From Massilia rubra (lineage in GTDB: Bacteria; Pseudomonadota; Gammaproteobacteria; Burkholderiales; Burkholderiaceae_D): a stretch of 64,000 nucleotides of DNA. The notes under the pieces are model-generated. The model saw only the letters and a program-made list of their open reading frames with translations. It was not told the DNA's origin and did no database searches. This document shows positions 1-7,600 of this stretch, in pieces (the stretch's first letter is position 1; the number at the start of each line of letters is the position of its first letter). The position numbers were made by a program, and so were the translations under genes. The stretch spans positions 1 through 64,000 of the forward strand of contig NZ_VUYU01000013.1 in NCBI RefSeq assembly GCF_011682065.1. Direction: 5' to 3'.

Positions 1-113
1 AGTAAGCCACGTCCGGTCTGCCGAGAACTGACCACCAACCCGCCAACCTTCAACCGCATACCGCTCCATTCGATGTCCCGTTCAATCGGGTAGGGGGCTA
101 TTGCCCGCGACAT
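1..113 (-). CDS. possible partial CDS cut by left edge, unknown
   Basis: An ATG at 113 read leftward opens a frame that stays open to the window edge (about 37 residues, beginning MSRAIAPYPIERDIEW). Its composition is protein-like, with GC-biased third positions. No good Shine-Dalgarno is visible, and too little is present to recognise a family. Between it and the next gene (114-209) nothing recognisable is seen. Confidence 0.28.
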   Translation of the reverse strand, partial: MSRAIAPYPIERDIEWSGMRLKVGGLVVSSRQTGRGL

Positions 114-209
114 CGTGATCGTCACTGAGGAGCTCATGTATCGCCGAACCAGCACTGCGGTGGCAGTTTATGAAACATTCAGGCTAGGCAGCGCGAGGCG
201 GGCCTGATA

Positions 210-554
210 TTACAGTTTCCAGACATAGGCGACGCGCGCCCAGCTTTCCACCGGCTTGCCCTTGGCGCTGGCCGGGCGGAACTTGCACAGCTTGAGCGCC
301 TGGTGCGCCGCGTCGTCGAGCGCCGGGTGGCCGCTCGAGCTTTCCACCTTGCTGTCGGCCAGCTTACCGTCGGCGCCGACCAGGAAGGCCAGCTTCACCG
401 TGCCGTCATGCTGTGCGGCGCGCGCGTCGGCCGGGTAGACCGGCTTGGCGCAGGATGCCAGGTCGACCTTGGGGTGGCTGGCGGCGGCCGGCGCGCTGAA
501 GGCGGCGCAGGCCGCAACTGCCAGTATGGCCATCGAATTGATAAATGGGTTCAT
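210..554 (-). CDS. exported TonB C-terminal domain protein
   Basis: A 114-residue protein with an N-terminal signal peptide (hydrophobic AILAVAACAAFSAPAAA, likely cleaved near residue 25). The rest matches a single TonB-C fold: 'PVYPADARAAQHDGTVKLAFLVG', then a short helix, then a C-terminal strand ending in AYVWKL. The family's energy transducers bind TonB boxes, but this one has no transmembrane anchor or proline-rich linker, so it is a free periplasmic TonB-C domain. A strong AAAGGAG precedes the ATG at 554. It is divergent from the SIMPL-domain gene, and the shared intergenic region carries two copies of one operator. The exact role is unknown. Confidence 0.85.
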   Translation of the reverse strand: MNPFINSMAILAVAACAAFSAPAAASHPKVDLASCAKPVYPADARAAQHDGTVKLAFLVGADGKLADSKVESSSGHPALDDAAHQALKLCKFRPASAKGKPVESWARVAYVWKL

Positions 555-616
555 GCGATCTCCTTTGGTGGCGTCGTGCGCCTTGGTTTGGGCGGGTGCC
601 TGATTTATAGATTAAT

Positions 617-692
617 CTGTCTAGACAGAGTTGTCTATGACTTTCTTTCCGTCTTTATTGTCAGTGAAATTTATGTAGACAACATTGTCTAC
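617..692. promoter_or_regulatory. pair of TAGACA-N4-TGTCTA operators in divergent promoter region
   Basis: Two sites share the same architecture: TAGACA-GAGT-TGTCTA at 622-637 and TAGACA-ACAT-TGTCTA at 676-691. Their centres are 54 bp apart. The second lies in an 18-bp inverted repeat with 8-bp arms (GTAGACAA / TTGTCTAC), and the first overlaps a perfect CTGTCTAGACAG palindrome at 617-628. They sit between the starts at 554 (minus) and 739 (plus), so one dimeric repressor could control both genes. Half-sites containing TAGAC are typical of TetR-family operators. No such regulator is encoded nearby. Confidence 0.7.
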
Positions 693-738
693 GTTGCGTA
701 TTCTCGCGTTTTCATTTCAGATCATCCGCGGAGAACCC

Positions 739-1461
739 ATGCTCAAAACGATCGCCGCCGCCGGCGCCCTGTCCCTGTTGCCGATGGCCGCGCAAGCGTC
801 TGGCTTGCCCGATTATCCTTTCATCCATGTCAGCGGCGTTGGTACCGCGGTTGCCATGCCGGACCTGGGCCAGATCGATTTCGAGATCGCCGCCTTCGAC
901 GCCGACCCGGCCGCCGCCGTCGGCGTGGTCGAGGCGCGCGCCACCGAGATCCGCGCGGCCATGGCGCAGGCGGGCGTGCCGCTCGACGACGTGGAAATTC
1001 GCGATGTGCGCAAGGACTTCCGCAAGCAGGACGCGACTGCGGCGGGCGCGCCGGTGCAGTACGATATCCGCGCCGGGGTGCGCATCAACGTGCGCAACCT
1101 GGCCCAATGGCGCGCCGCCGCAACGCCGCTGCTGACCATGCCGAACCTTGATGGTTTCATGATCGTGTTCGATACCACCCAGCGTGAAAAAATAGAGATG
1201 GAACTGGCCGGCGATGCGCTCAGGATCGCGCGCCGCAAGGCGGAGGGGATTGCGGCGGGACTGGGAAGAAAGCTGGGAGCGGCGAGCGCCGTCAGTACAG
1301 GGGACTTGAAGAATCTGACCCGGGCCATGGGGCTGGCGCCGAGCGAGGCTGGTGCACGGTCGTCGCCGGACCAGAAAATCGGCACCGAGCGCGCCGACCT
1401 GCTGACGGTGATGTCGCTGAAATTCGCGCAGCCGGTCGACGTGATCTATCGTTTGAAGTAG
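739..1461 (+). CDS. periplasmic SIMPL (DUF541) domain protein
   Basis: A 240-residue exported protein. A signal peptide (LKTIAAAGALSLLPMAAQAS) is followed by the family opening 'IHVSGVGTAVAMPDLGQIDFEI', the alternating strand/helix pattern of the SIMPL/OMP28-like fold, and a C-terminal strand 'LTVMSLKFAQPVDVIYRLK'. ATG at 739 is chosen over an upstream TTG at 685 because it has a GGAGAA ribosome site and directly precedes the signal peptide, and because 685 lies inside the operator repeat. Family members are periplasmic or outer-membrane proteins linked to stress tolerance, with no enzymatic role established. Confidence 0.85.
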   Translation: MLKTIAAAGALSLLPMAAQASGLPDYPFIHVSGVGTAVAMPDLGQIDFEIAAFDADPAAAVGVVEARATEIRAAMAQAGVPLDDVEIRDVRKDFRKQDATAAGAPVQYDIRAGVRINVRNLAQWRAAATPLLTMPNLDGFMIVFDTTQREKIEMELAGDALRIARRKAEGIAAGLGRKLGAASAVSTGDLKNLTRAMGLAPSEAGARSSPDQKIGTERADLLTVMSLKFAQPVDVIYRLK

Positions 1462-1468
1462 CCGGGTT

Positions 1469-1495
1469 CCCGCAGGGTGGGTTGTGCCCTGCGGG
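1469..1495. terminator. strong hairpin between convergent genes
   Basis: CCCGCAGGG (1469-1477) pairs perfectly with CCCTGCGGG (1487-1495) around a 9-nt loop. It lies in the 46-nt gap between the ends of the SIMPL gene and dctA. Neither side has a clear U-tract, so it may stabilise 3' ends rather than be a classical intrinsic terminator. Confidence 0.45.
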
Positions 1496-1507
1496 AGAGG
1501 GCGAAGG

Positions 1508-2809
1508 TCAGGCGGCTTTGCGAACCGGGTACAGTTCGCTGTCGTCGTCCATATGGGTTGGATTGGCCAGTTCGCGTTTCATGCGGTCGTGATCGAGCTC
1601 TTTTTCCCAGTGCGAGACCACCACGGTGGCGACACCGTTGCCGACAAAATTGGTCAGTGCGCGGCATTCGCTCATGAAGCGGTCGATCCCGAGAATGAGC
1701 GCCATGCCGGCCACCGGGATGGTCGGCACCACGGCCAGGGTGGCGGCCAGGGTGATGAAGCCGGCGCCGGTGATGCCGGACGCGCCCTTGGAGGTCAGCA
1801 TCGCCACGCCCAGGATGGTGAGCTGCTGGCTAAGGGTCAGGTCGGTATTGGTGGCCTGCGCCACGAACAGGGCCGCCATGGTCATGTAAATGTTGGTGCC
1901 ATCGAGGTTGAACGAGTAACCGGTCGGCACCACCAGGCCGACCACCGATTTGGAGCAGCCGAGTTTTTCGAGCTTGCGCATCAGGGCGGGCAGGGCGCTT
2001 TCCGAGGAGCTGGTACCGAGCACGATCAGCAGTTCTTCCTTGATGTAGGCGATGAAGCGGAAGATCGAAAAGCCGGTCATGCGGGCGATGGCGCCGAGCA
2101 CGATGAACACGAACAGGGCGCAGGTGAGGTAGAAGGAACCCATCAGCTTGGCCAGCGGCAGCAGCGAGGCCAGGCCGAATTTACCGATGGTGAAGGCCAT
2201 CGCGCCGAAGGCGCCGATGGGAGCGACTTTCATAACGATGCCGACCACGCCGAAAATCACATGCGACATGTCGTCGATCAGTTTCGCGACCGGACGTCCG
2301 CGCTCGCCCAGCATCGACAGCGCGAAGCCGAACAGGATCGCAAACAGCAGCACTTGCAGGATGTCGCCCTTGGCGAAGGCGTCGACGACGGTGTTCGGGA
2401 TGATGTTCATCACGAAGTCGACCGTGTTCTGGCTATGCGCCTTGGCCGTGTATTCGGCAATGGCCTTGGTGTCGAGCTTGGCCGGATCGGCGTTGAAGCC
2501 GTCGCCCGGACGCACCACGTTGGCGACGATCAGGCCGATCGCCAGCGCGAAGGTGGAGACGACCTCGAAGTACAGCAGCGCCTTGCCGCCAACGCGGCCG
2601 ATTTTCTTCATGTCCTGCATGCCGGCGATACCGGCGACGACGGTGCAGAAAATCACGGGGGCGATGATCATCTTGATCAGCTTGATGAAGCCGTCGCCCA
2701 GCGGTTTCATGTCGACCCCGAGTTTCGGGTAGAACACGCCGAGCAGCACGCCGCACACGATGGCGATCAGAACCTGAACATACAGGATCTTGTAGAAGGG
2801 TTTTTTCAT
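1508..2809 (-). CDS. dctA: C4-dicarboxylate/H+ or Na+ symporter DctA
   Basis: A 433-residue inner-membrane transporter of the DAACS (glutamate/dicarboxylate symporter) family, importing succinate, fumarate and malate. The serine-rich re-entrant loop '[10 protein letters not shown]' (about residue 263) and the substrate-site motif '[11 protein letters not shown]' (about residue 295) are both present, with the second hairpin '[14 protein letters not shown]' further on. Length matches DctA. The ATG at 2809 is chosen because the family start [13 protein letters not shown] follows directly, and GGAGA lies just upstream. The frame is open further upstream but that part is not protein-like. A 14-bp palindrome GATATT-TG-AATATC (2826-2839) lies just upstream. 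No dctBD genes are adjacent. Confidence 0.95.
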   Translation of the reverse strand: MKKPFYKILYVQVLIAIVCGVLLGVFYPKLGVDMKPLGDGFIKLIKMIIAPVIFCTVVAGIAGMQDMKKIGRVGGKALLYFEVVSTFALAIGLIVANVVRPGDGFNADPAKLDTKAIAEYTAKAHSQNTVDFVMNIIPNTVVDAFAKGDILQVLLFAILFGFALSMLGERGRPVAKLIDDMSHVIFGVVGIVMKVAPIGAFGAMAFTIGKFGLASLLPLAKLMGSFYLTCALFVFIVLGAIARMTGFSIFRFIAYIKEELLIVLGTSSSESALPALMRKLEKLGCSKSVVGLVVPTGYSFNLDGTNIYMTMAALFVAQATNTDLTLSQQLTILGVAMLTSKGASGITGAGFITLAATLAVVPTIPVAGMALILGIDRFMSECRALTNFVGNGVATVVVSHWEKELDHDRMKRELANPTHMDDDSELYPVRKAA

Positions 2810-2946
2810 GACGGTGTCTCCGTTCGATATTTGAATATCTGTATCTTTATCGAAATCGTGTACGTCATCTATTGTGGATACCCGCAGAATGCGAAGTTTC
2901 CACATGTAAATATTTAATGATTGATATGCGGCAATGTCAGTGTCTC

Positions 2947-3159
2947 TTATCGGGGACACGCCGAGCGTATGAAGTTGGCAATGAGCTGTTCGCGCGCGTG
3001 GCCGCTGTGGGCAAACACGCCGATATTGCTGCCGTTGGCGATCGTCGCGCCAAGCCTGCGCGCCAGCTGGGAGGCGCGCGCAGCTTGCAGCTTGTAGCAT
3101 CAGCCGAAAGAAATGCTGGGCAACAGGGTCGACAGCGCGAGGCGCAATAGTGATCGCAT
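2947..3159 (-). pseudogene. small ORF interrupted by an in-frame stop, unknown
   Basis: An ATG at 3159 has an AAAGGA ribosome site and begins [19 protein letters not shown], which looks like a signal peptide. A TGA at 3100-3102 interrupts it, and the same frame then continues about 50 codons with normal-looking composition (ending FIRSACPR) to a TAA at 2947. It could be a decayed small exported protein. No homologous family is recognised. The surrounding stretch 2810-3266 otherwise holds only the dctA upstream region. Confidence 0.3.
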
Positions 3160-3266
3160 GGGCTTCCTTTGTTGGTACGCGAAGGGCCATGGTGGCCGAG
3201 CCCGGCCGCTGCGTCTGCATGGGCGTGGGGCGTGGGATAATGTTGGATTGACATTGAAGGAAACGC

Positions 3267-3593
3267 ATGCAGCGAGCACTCTTTATCTGCAGCCAGAACC
3301 GGCTGCGCAGCCCGACGGCCGAGCAGGTCTTCGCCAGCTGGCCCGGGGTCGAAACCGATTCGGCGGGCCTGGGCGGCGATGCCTCGGTGCCGCTCTCGCC
3401 CGAGCAGATTGCGTGGGCCACCATCGTGTTCGTGATGGAAAAAGCGCACCGGCGGCGCCTGGGCGAGCGTTTTCGCTCCCATTTGAACGGTAAAAAAGTG
3501 ATTTGCCTCGATATTCCCGACAACTATACCTATATGCAGCCGGAGCTGATCGGCATCCTGGAAGCGAAGGCTGGAAAATTCCTGCGTCCATGA
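3267..3593 (+). CDS. small low-molecular-weight protein tyrosine phosphatase-like protein
   Basis: A 108-residue cytoplasmic protein. The P-loop signature C-x5-R-S is at C8-R14-S15 (CSQNRLRS), preceded by the hydrophobic strand ALFI, as in LMW protein tyrosine phosphatases. It is much shorter than classical LMW-PTPs (about 150 residues) and matches the compact 'predicted protein tyrosine phosphatase' group. The late part '[24 protein letters not shown]' carries the DIPD segment typical of that subgroup in place of the usual DPY general-acid motif. Substrate unknown. Confidence 0.85.
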   Translation: MQRALFICSQNRLRSPTAEQVFASWPGVETDSAGLGGDASVPLSPEQIAWATIVFVMEKAHRRRLGERFRSHLNGKKVICLDIPDNYTYMQPELIGILEAKAGKFLRP

Positions 3594-3640
3594 AGCGGCC
3601 CCTGTTACTCGTCGCCGTGTGCGCGCTGTCGCTTGCGTAA
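3590..3640 (+). pseudogene. 16-codon signal-peptide-like ORF overlapping the phosphatase stop
   Basis: An ATGA overlap joins the phosphatase stop to a new ATG at 3590. It encodes [16 protein letters not shown] and then hits TAA at 3638. This is the N-terminal and hydrophobic core of a signal peptide with no mature protein. It may be the remnant of a truncated secreted-protein gene, or a meaningless short frame. Confidence 0.25.
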
Positions 3641-3713
3641 TTGTGCATGTGACCACCCCGCACGCGGTATAGTCATGCTTTCGACCCCGCGTCGGCCACC
3701 TGGGACACCCGCC

Positions 3714-4226
3714 ATGAAATTACTCCGTCATCTGCTGCTCGCTGCCGCCATCGCACCAGCCATCGTGCACGCGGCGCCCAAGGCGAAACCGGCGCCCAAG
3801 TCGGTGACCTCGTTCTTCCCCCAGCTCGAACTGGGCCGCTTCCTTGCCGATAATTTCGACCTGGCCTCGGTACGCAGTTCACTGGCCGCGCGGCGCACGC
3901 CGGAGCTGCGCACCTTCGCCGATTTCGGCATGCTGCCGACCAATAGCGGCGACGATGGCGTGACCTTCGACGGTGAACGCTGGCTGTACCAGCTGCGCGT
4001 GGTGCGCCGCGCCGACATCAACAACGACGGCATCGAAGACCTGGAAGTGTGCTTCACCGACCGCGCCAAAGGCGCCAGCTACGACTCCTCGCAAAGCCTG
4101 CTGGTGAGCCGCTACTCCGACGAAACCTACGCCGTCGCGCTGCGCTACGAGTCCGATGCCTGCGGCCCGGCCAAACGCGAAAAGACCAGTACCACGCTGA
4201 CCGTCCCGTCCAGCAAACCACAATAA
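3714..4226 (+). CDS. exported protein of unknown function
   Basis: A 170-residue protein with a clear signal peptide (MKLLRHLLLAAAIAPAIVHA). The mature part contains 'RRADINNDGIEDLEVCFTDRA', a D-x-N-x-D-G loop of the kind that binds calcium in FG-GAP or EF-hand-like repeats, and a pair of cysteines that could form a disulfide. ATG 3714 is chosen because the signal peptide starts there; upstream frame is not protein-like. No known family is recognised. It is followed 32 nt later by another exported protein in the same direction, so the two are probably co-transcribed. Confidence 0.75.
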   Translation: MKLLRHLLLAAAIAPAIVHAAPKAKPAPKSVTSFFPQLELGRFLADNFDLASVRSSLAARRTPELRTFADFGMLPTNSGDDGVTFDGERWLYQLRVVRRADINNDGIEDLEVCFTDRAKGASYDSSQSLLVSRYSDETYAVALRYESDACGPAKREKTSTTLTVPSSKPQ

Positions 4227-4258
4227 CCACCAAGGCCATCTTGCACACCACAACTACG

Positions 4259-5404
4259 ATGATCCACGCTGTTTCCCGCACGGCGCTGCGCGCGCCGCTG
4301 CTGCTTGCCCTGCTGTCGCCGCTGCAGATGGCCGCTGCCGCCATTCCCGCCACGCCCGTGAAAGCCGCCATGCCCGCGCCGCTGCCTGCGGCCCACGTCG
4401 AGGCGGTGCGCCAGATGCTGTCGGTCGTCAAGGGCGAAACCCTGCTCCAGGCTGCGGTGAAGGACAACGCCGCATTGCGCCCGTCCCAGCAAGCGCTGTT
4501 CAAGCACCTGTTTGCCACCACCACGCCGCAGCGCCAGCAGGAACTGATCTTGCGCGCGCTGGCGCGCCACCTGACCCTGGAGGAGGCGCGCAGTATCGCC
4601 GAAGCCTACGCCACTGCGCCCGGACAACGAGCCCTGGCGCTGCCGGCCGGCGCCAACCAGTCCGACGATGTGGCGGCGTTCAACGCCTTGCCGCCGGCGC
4701 TGCTGCTGGCCGGCGCCGTCAAGGCGGCCCGGCCCGCCATCGAGCAGGCCGCCAACGAATGGGGAGCCGATGCGCTCCACAAGCTGACCGAAACCGCGGT
4801 CGCGGTGGCGCGGCTGAAAATCGGCGACATCAATAGGGGCGACGAATACAGCGCGCCTGTGTCGATTCAGTACTGGTCGACCAGGACGGGCGTAGCTGCA
4901 GCCGACGAACTGGCCCTCGCCCTGGTCGTCTGCGCGCTGAAGACGGACCATGCGAATCGGGAGTTTCTTCTCACGGCCAAGGAAATGGCGTGGGGAGAAA
5001 TGCTTTGGCCCGCCAACCTCGCGTCACCGGAGAAGGTCGCGTCCAGCCTGCGCAGGCTCGATCTGGTCGAAGTGGCCGCCGGCCGCTATTTGACCGAACA
5101 GCGCGCCGGCTTCCAGCAAGCGAACGACAGCTTCGACAAGATCGATATGCCGTTCGACACGGGCCACGTGGCGGACGCCGCGAAGTCGCTGCTGCCCATC
5201 GTCGCGATCGTAGACCGTTTCGGGAAGGCCCAGAATGCGATCATCCCGGCCCAGCGCGCCATCCTGGCGTTTGCCGCCGAGCGCCCGGGCCAGTTCAGCG
5301 TCAAGAACGACAAGCTGGTCATCGCCAGCAAGGCCGACGAACGCGCCTTCGCGGCGCTCAACAAGAAGCTGGTCGCGGCGCGCGCCCTGCAGAGCGCCAG
5401 ATAG
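4259..5404 (+). CDS. exported protein, DUF2059-like segment
   Basis: A 381-residue exported protein. The signal peptide spans about residues 8-30, ending in the alanine-rich LQMAAAAIPA. The region around residues 45-125 ('AHVEAVRQML...ARHLTLEEARSIAEAYATAPGQRAL') resembles DUF2059, a small helical domain found in periplasmic proteins. The remaining two thirds are mostly helical, with no catalytic motif visible. ATG 4259 is chosen because it starts the signal peptide; the earlier open frame lies over the preceding gene. The DUF2059 assignment is a visual match only. Confidence 0.65.
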   Translation: MIHAVSRTALRAPLLLALLSPLQMAAAAIPATPVKAAMPAPLPAAHVEAVRQMLSVVKGETLLQAAVKDNAALRPSQQALFKHLFATTTPQRQQELILRALARHLTLEEARSIAEAYATAPGQRALALPAGANQSDDVAAFNALPPALLLAGAVKAARPAIEQAANEWGADALHKLTETAVAVARLKIGDINRGDEYSAPVSIQYWSTRTGVAAADELALALVVCALKTDHANREFLLTAKEMAWGEMLWPANLASPEKVASSLRRLDLVEVAAGRYLTEQRAGFQQANDSFDKIDMPFDTGHVADAAKSLLPIVAIVDRFGKAQNAIIPAQRAILAFAAERPGQFSVKNDKLVIASKADERAFAALNKKLVAARALQSAR

Positions 5405-5434
5405 CGATTATCAGCGGCTGTCGGTGACGGGCGC

Positions 5435-6229
5435 CTACTGCGCAGCCCAGCCGCCATCCATGTTCCAGGCCACGCCGCGCACCTGGTTGCCGGCGGCGCT
5501 GCACAGGAAAACCGCCAGCGCGCCCAGTTCTTCGGGCGTGACGAATTCGCCGGACGGCTGCTTTTCGCCCAGCAGGGCCTTCTTGGCCTCTTCGTTGCCG
5601 ATGCCGTCGCGCGCGGCGCGGTCGTCCACCTGTTTTTGCACCAGCGGCGTGAGCACCCAACCCGGGCAGATGGCGTTGCAGGTCACGCCCGTGCCGGCCG
5701 TTTCGAGCGCGGTCACCTTGGTAAAGCCGACCAGCCCGTGCTTGGCCGCCACGTAGGCCGATTTTTGCGCCGAGCCGACCAGGCCGTGCACCGAGGCCAG
5801 GTTGATGATGCGGCCCCAGTTCTTCTGTTTCATGGCGGGCAGCGCCAGGCGCGTGGTGTGAAACGCCGAGGTGAGGTTAATGGCGATGATTGCATCCCAT
5901 TTTTCGGCCGGAAAATCCTCGATATTGGCCACATGCTGGATGCCGGCGTTATTGACCAGCACATCGACGCCGCCGAATTTGTCGGTCGCGAACCGCATCA
6001 TCGCTTCGATCTCGCTTGGCTTCGACATGTCGGCGTTGTGATACGCCGTCTGTACGCCGAATTCGCGCCCCAGGTCGGTGTGCAGTTTGTCGATCTGGCC
6101 GGCGTCGCCGAAGCCGTTGAAGACGATGTTAGCGCCTTCCCGGGCCAGCGAACGCGCGATGCCGAGGCCGATGCCAGAGGTGGAACCGGTGACCAGTGCG
6201 CTTTTACCGCTCAACATACCTGATTTCAT
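5435..6229 (-). CDS. hbdH: 3-hydroxybutyrate dehydrogenase
   Basis: A 264-residue short-chain dehydrogenase/reductase interconverting (R)-3-hydroxybutyrate and acetoacetate with NAD, the entry step for degraded polyhydroxybutyrate. It shows the Rossmann glycine motif 'TGSTSGIG' near residue 13, the structural NNAG, the catalytic Y-x3-K in 'SAYVAAKHG' preceded by the active-site serine region 'INLASVHGLVGS', and the family-typical 'CNAICPGWVLTPLVQKQ' with a C-terminal 'GVAWNMDGGW'. ATG 6229 follows AGAGGA. It is divergent from the neighbouring hydrolase. Confidence 0.92.
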   Translation of the reverse strand: MKSGMLSGKSALVTGSTSGIGLGIARSLAREGANIVFNGFGDAGQIDKLHTDLGREFGVQTAYHNADMSKPSEIEAMMRFATDKFGGVDVLVNNAGIQHVANIEDFPAEKWDAIIAINLTSAFHTTRLALPAMKQKNWGRIINLASVHGLVGSAQKSAYVAAKHGLVGFTKVTALETAGTGVTCNAICPGWVLTPLVQKQVDDRAARDGIGNEEAKKALLGEKQPSGEFVTPEELGALAVFLCSAAGNQVRGVAWNMDGGWAAQ

Positions 6230-6354
6230 TGTGTCCTCTACAGAAAGAGTTTGGGGGTGGATGAGGTAGAATTCTAAACGCAGTGAAGATTGAAGCACAC
6301 ATTGGACAATGGCGACGGATCGACACGCTTGACAACACCTCAACAGGAGCCGGC

Positions 6355-7236
6355 ATGAGCGAGGCAAGAATCAAATCCGTCCAGTGCATGTCGCCCGCCG
6401 GCCTGCACCAGATGTCGTACAAGGAGTGGGGCGACCCGGCCAACCCGCGCGTGCTGGTGTGCGTGCATGGCGTCACGCGGGTGGGCGACGATTTCGACAG
6501 CCTGGCGCGCGCGCTGGCCGGCCACTACCGCGTGGTGGCGCCCGACGTGGTGGGGCGCGGCCGCTCGGGGCGCCTGGCCAATCCGCAGCTGTACCGCGTG
6601 CCCCAATACGTGAGCGACATGGTGACCTTGATCGCGCGCATCACCGGGGGCAATGGCATTGATGGCGTCGACTGGTTCGGCACCTCGATGGGTGGCCTGA
6701 TCGGCCTGGCCCTGGCGTCGCTGCCCGGCACCCCGGTGCGCAAACTGGTCCTGAACGATATCGGCCCGACGCTCGACCCGGCGGCGCTGCTGCGCATCGG
6801 CGACTATATCGGCCAGGAGCTGCGCTTTCCGACCTTTGACGCGGCCGCGCGCTTTGTGCGCGAGGTGTCGCAGTCGTTCGGCGAGCACACCGAAGAGGAG
6901 TGGCGCAAGCTGGCCGCCGACGTGCTGCGCCAGGAGCCGGACGGCCAGTGGGTGCGTCATTACGACATGGGCCTGGCGCTGCCGTTTCGCTCGGCCACGC
7001 CCGAGAGCACGCGCGCCGATGAAGCCATGCTGTGGGCCGCCTACGATGCCATCGCCTGTCCGACCCTGCTGGTGCGCGGCGAACACTCCGACCTGCTCTC
7101 GCGCGCCACCGCCGCCAGCATGGCCGCGCGCGGGCCGCGCGCCACGCTGGTGGAGATTGCCAACGTGGGCCATGCCCCGACCTTTATTCACGACGACCAG
7201 ATCGCCATCGCACGACAATTTTTGATTGGTACTTGA
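6355..7236 (+). CDS. alpha/beta-fold hydrolase
   Basis: A 293-residue cytoplasmic alpha/beta hydrolase. The oxyanion-hole motif 'CVHGVTR' comes first, then the nucleophile elbow 'GTSMGG' (G-x-S-x-G, about residue 111), an acid in 'VRGEHSDLL', and the catalytic histidine in 'VGHAPTF'. AGGAG lies 6 nt before ATG 6355. The substrate cannot be told from sequence. Its position beside hbdH might hint at hydroxyalkanoate ester chemistry, but the genes are divergent and this is only inference. RidA follows 8 nt downstream. Confidence 0.85.
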   Translation: MSEARIKSVQCMSPAGLHQMSYKEWGDPANPRVLVCVHGVTRVGDDFDSLARALAGHYRVVAPDVVGRGRSGRLANPQLYRVPQYVSDMVTLIARITGGNGIDGVDWFGTSMGGLIGLALASLPGTPVRKLVLNDIGPTLDPAALLRIGDYIGQELRFPTFDAAARFVREVSQSFGEHTEEEWRKLAADVLRQEPDGQWVRHYDMGLALPFRSATPESTRADEAMLWAAYDAIACPTLLVRGEHSDLLSRATAASMAARGPRATLVEIANVGHAPTFIHDDQIAIARQFLIGT

Positions 7237-7244
7237 AAGACATT

Positions 7245-7595
7245 ATGGAAATTACACGACTGCACGTAGGAAAACGCCTGTCCGAAGTGGCGATTCACAA
7301 TGGCACGGTCTACCTGGCCGGCCAGATCGCCGAAGACACCTCCGCCGACATCGTGGGCCAGACCCGCGAAGTGCTGGGCCACGTCGACCGCCTGCTGGCC
7401 GAAGCGGGCAGCGACAAGAGCTGCATCTTGATGTGCCAGATCTTCATCGCCGACATGGCCGGTTTCGCCGGCATGAACGCGGTCTGGGACGAATGGGTCG
7501 CATCCGGCCACACGCCGCCGCGCGCCACCGTCGAATCGAAGCTGGCCGACCCCGCATGCCTGGTTGAGATCGTCGTTACCGCAGCCCTGCGCTAA
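7245..7595 (+). CDS. RidA-family (YjgF/YER057c/UK114) protein
   Basis: A 116-residue RidA-superfamily protein. Canonical RidA deaminates reactive enamine/imine intermediates released by PLP enzymes. It has the family strand 'LSEVAIHNGTVYLAGQIAED', the helix 'IVGQTREVLGHVDRLLAEAGSDKSCI', and the C-terminal 'GHTPPRATVESKLADPACLVEIVVTAAL' with the conserved Arg of the active-site cleft (PPRAT). It belongs to an RidA-like subgroup rather than the archetype. It is 8 nt behind the hydrolase and 5 nt before relA, so probably co-transcribed with both. Confidence 0.88.
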   Translation: MEITRLHVGKRLSEVAIHNGTVYLAGQIAEDTSADIVGQTREVLGHVDRLLAEAGSDKSCILMCQIFIADMAGFAGMNAVWDEWVASGHTPPRATVESKLADPACLVEIVVTAALR

Positions 7596-7600
7596 GCCGC

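Noticed and set aside
1484-2917. A long plus-strand frame opposite dctA, rich in His/Gly/Asp.
   Set aside because: Shadow of dctA, whose transporter motifs are unambiguous on the minus strand.
2816-2940. A sigma-54 promoter for dctA, as in rhizobia.
   Set aside because: No TGGC-N9-TGC type pattern at a suitable place; only a palindrome was seen.
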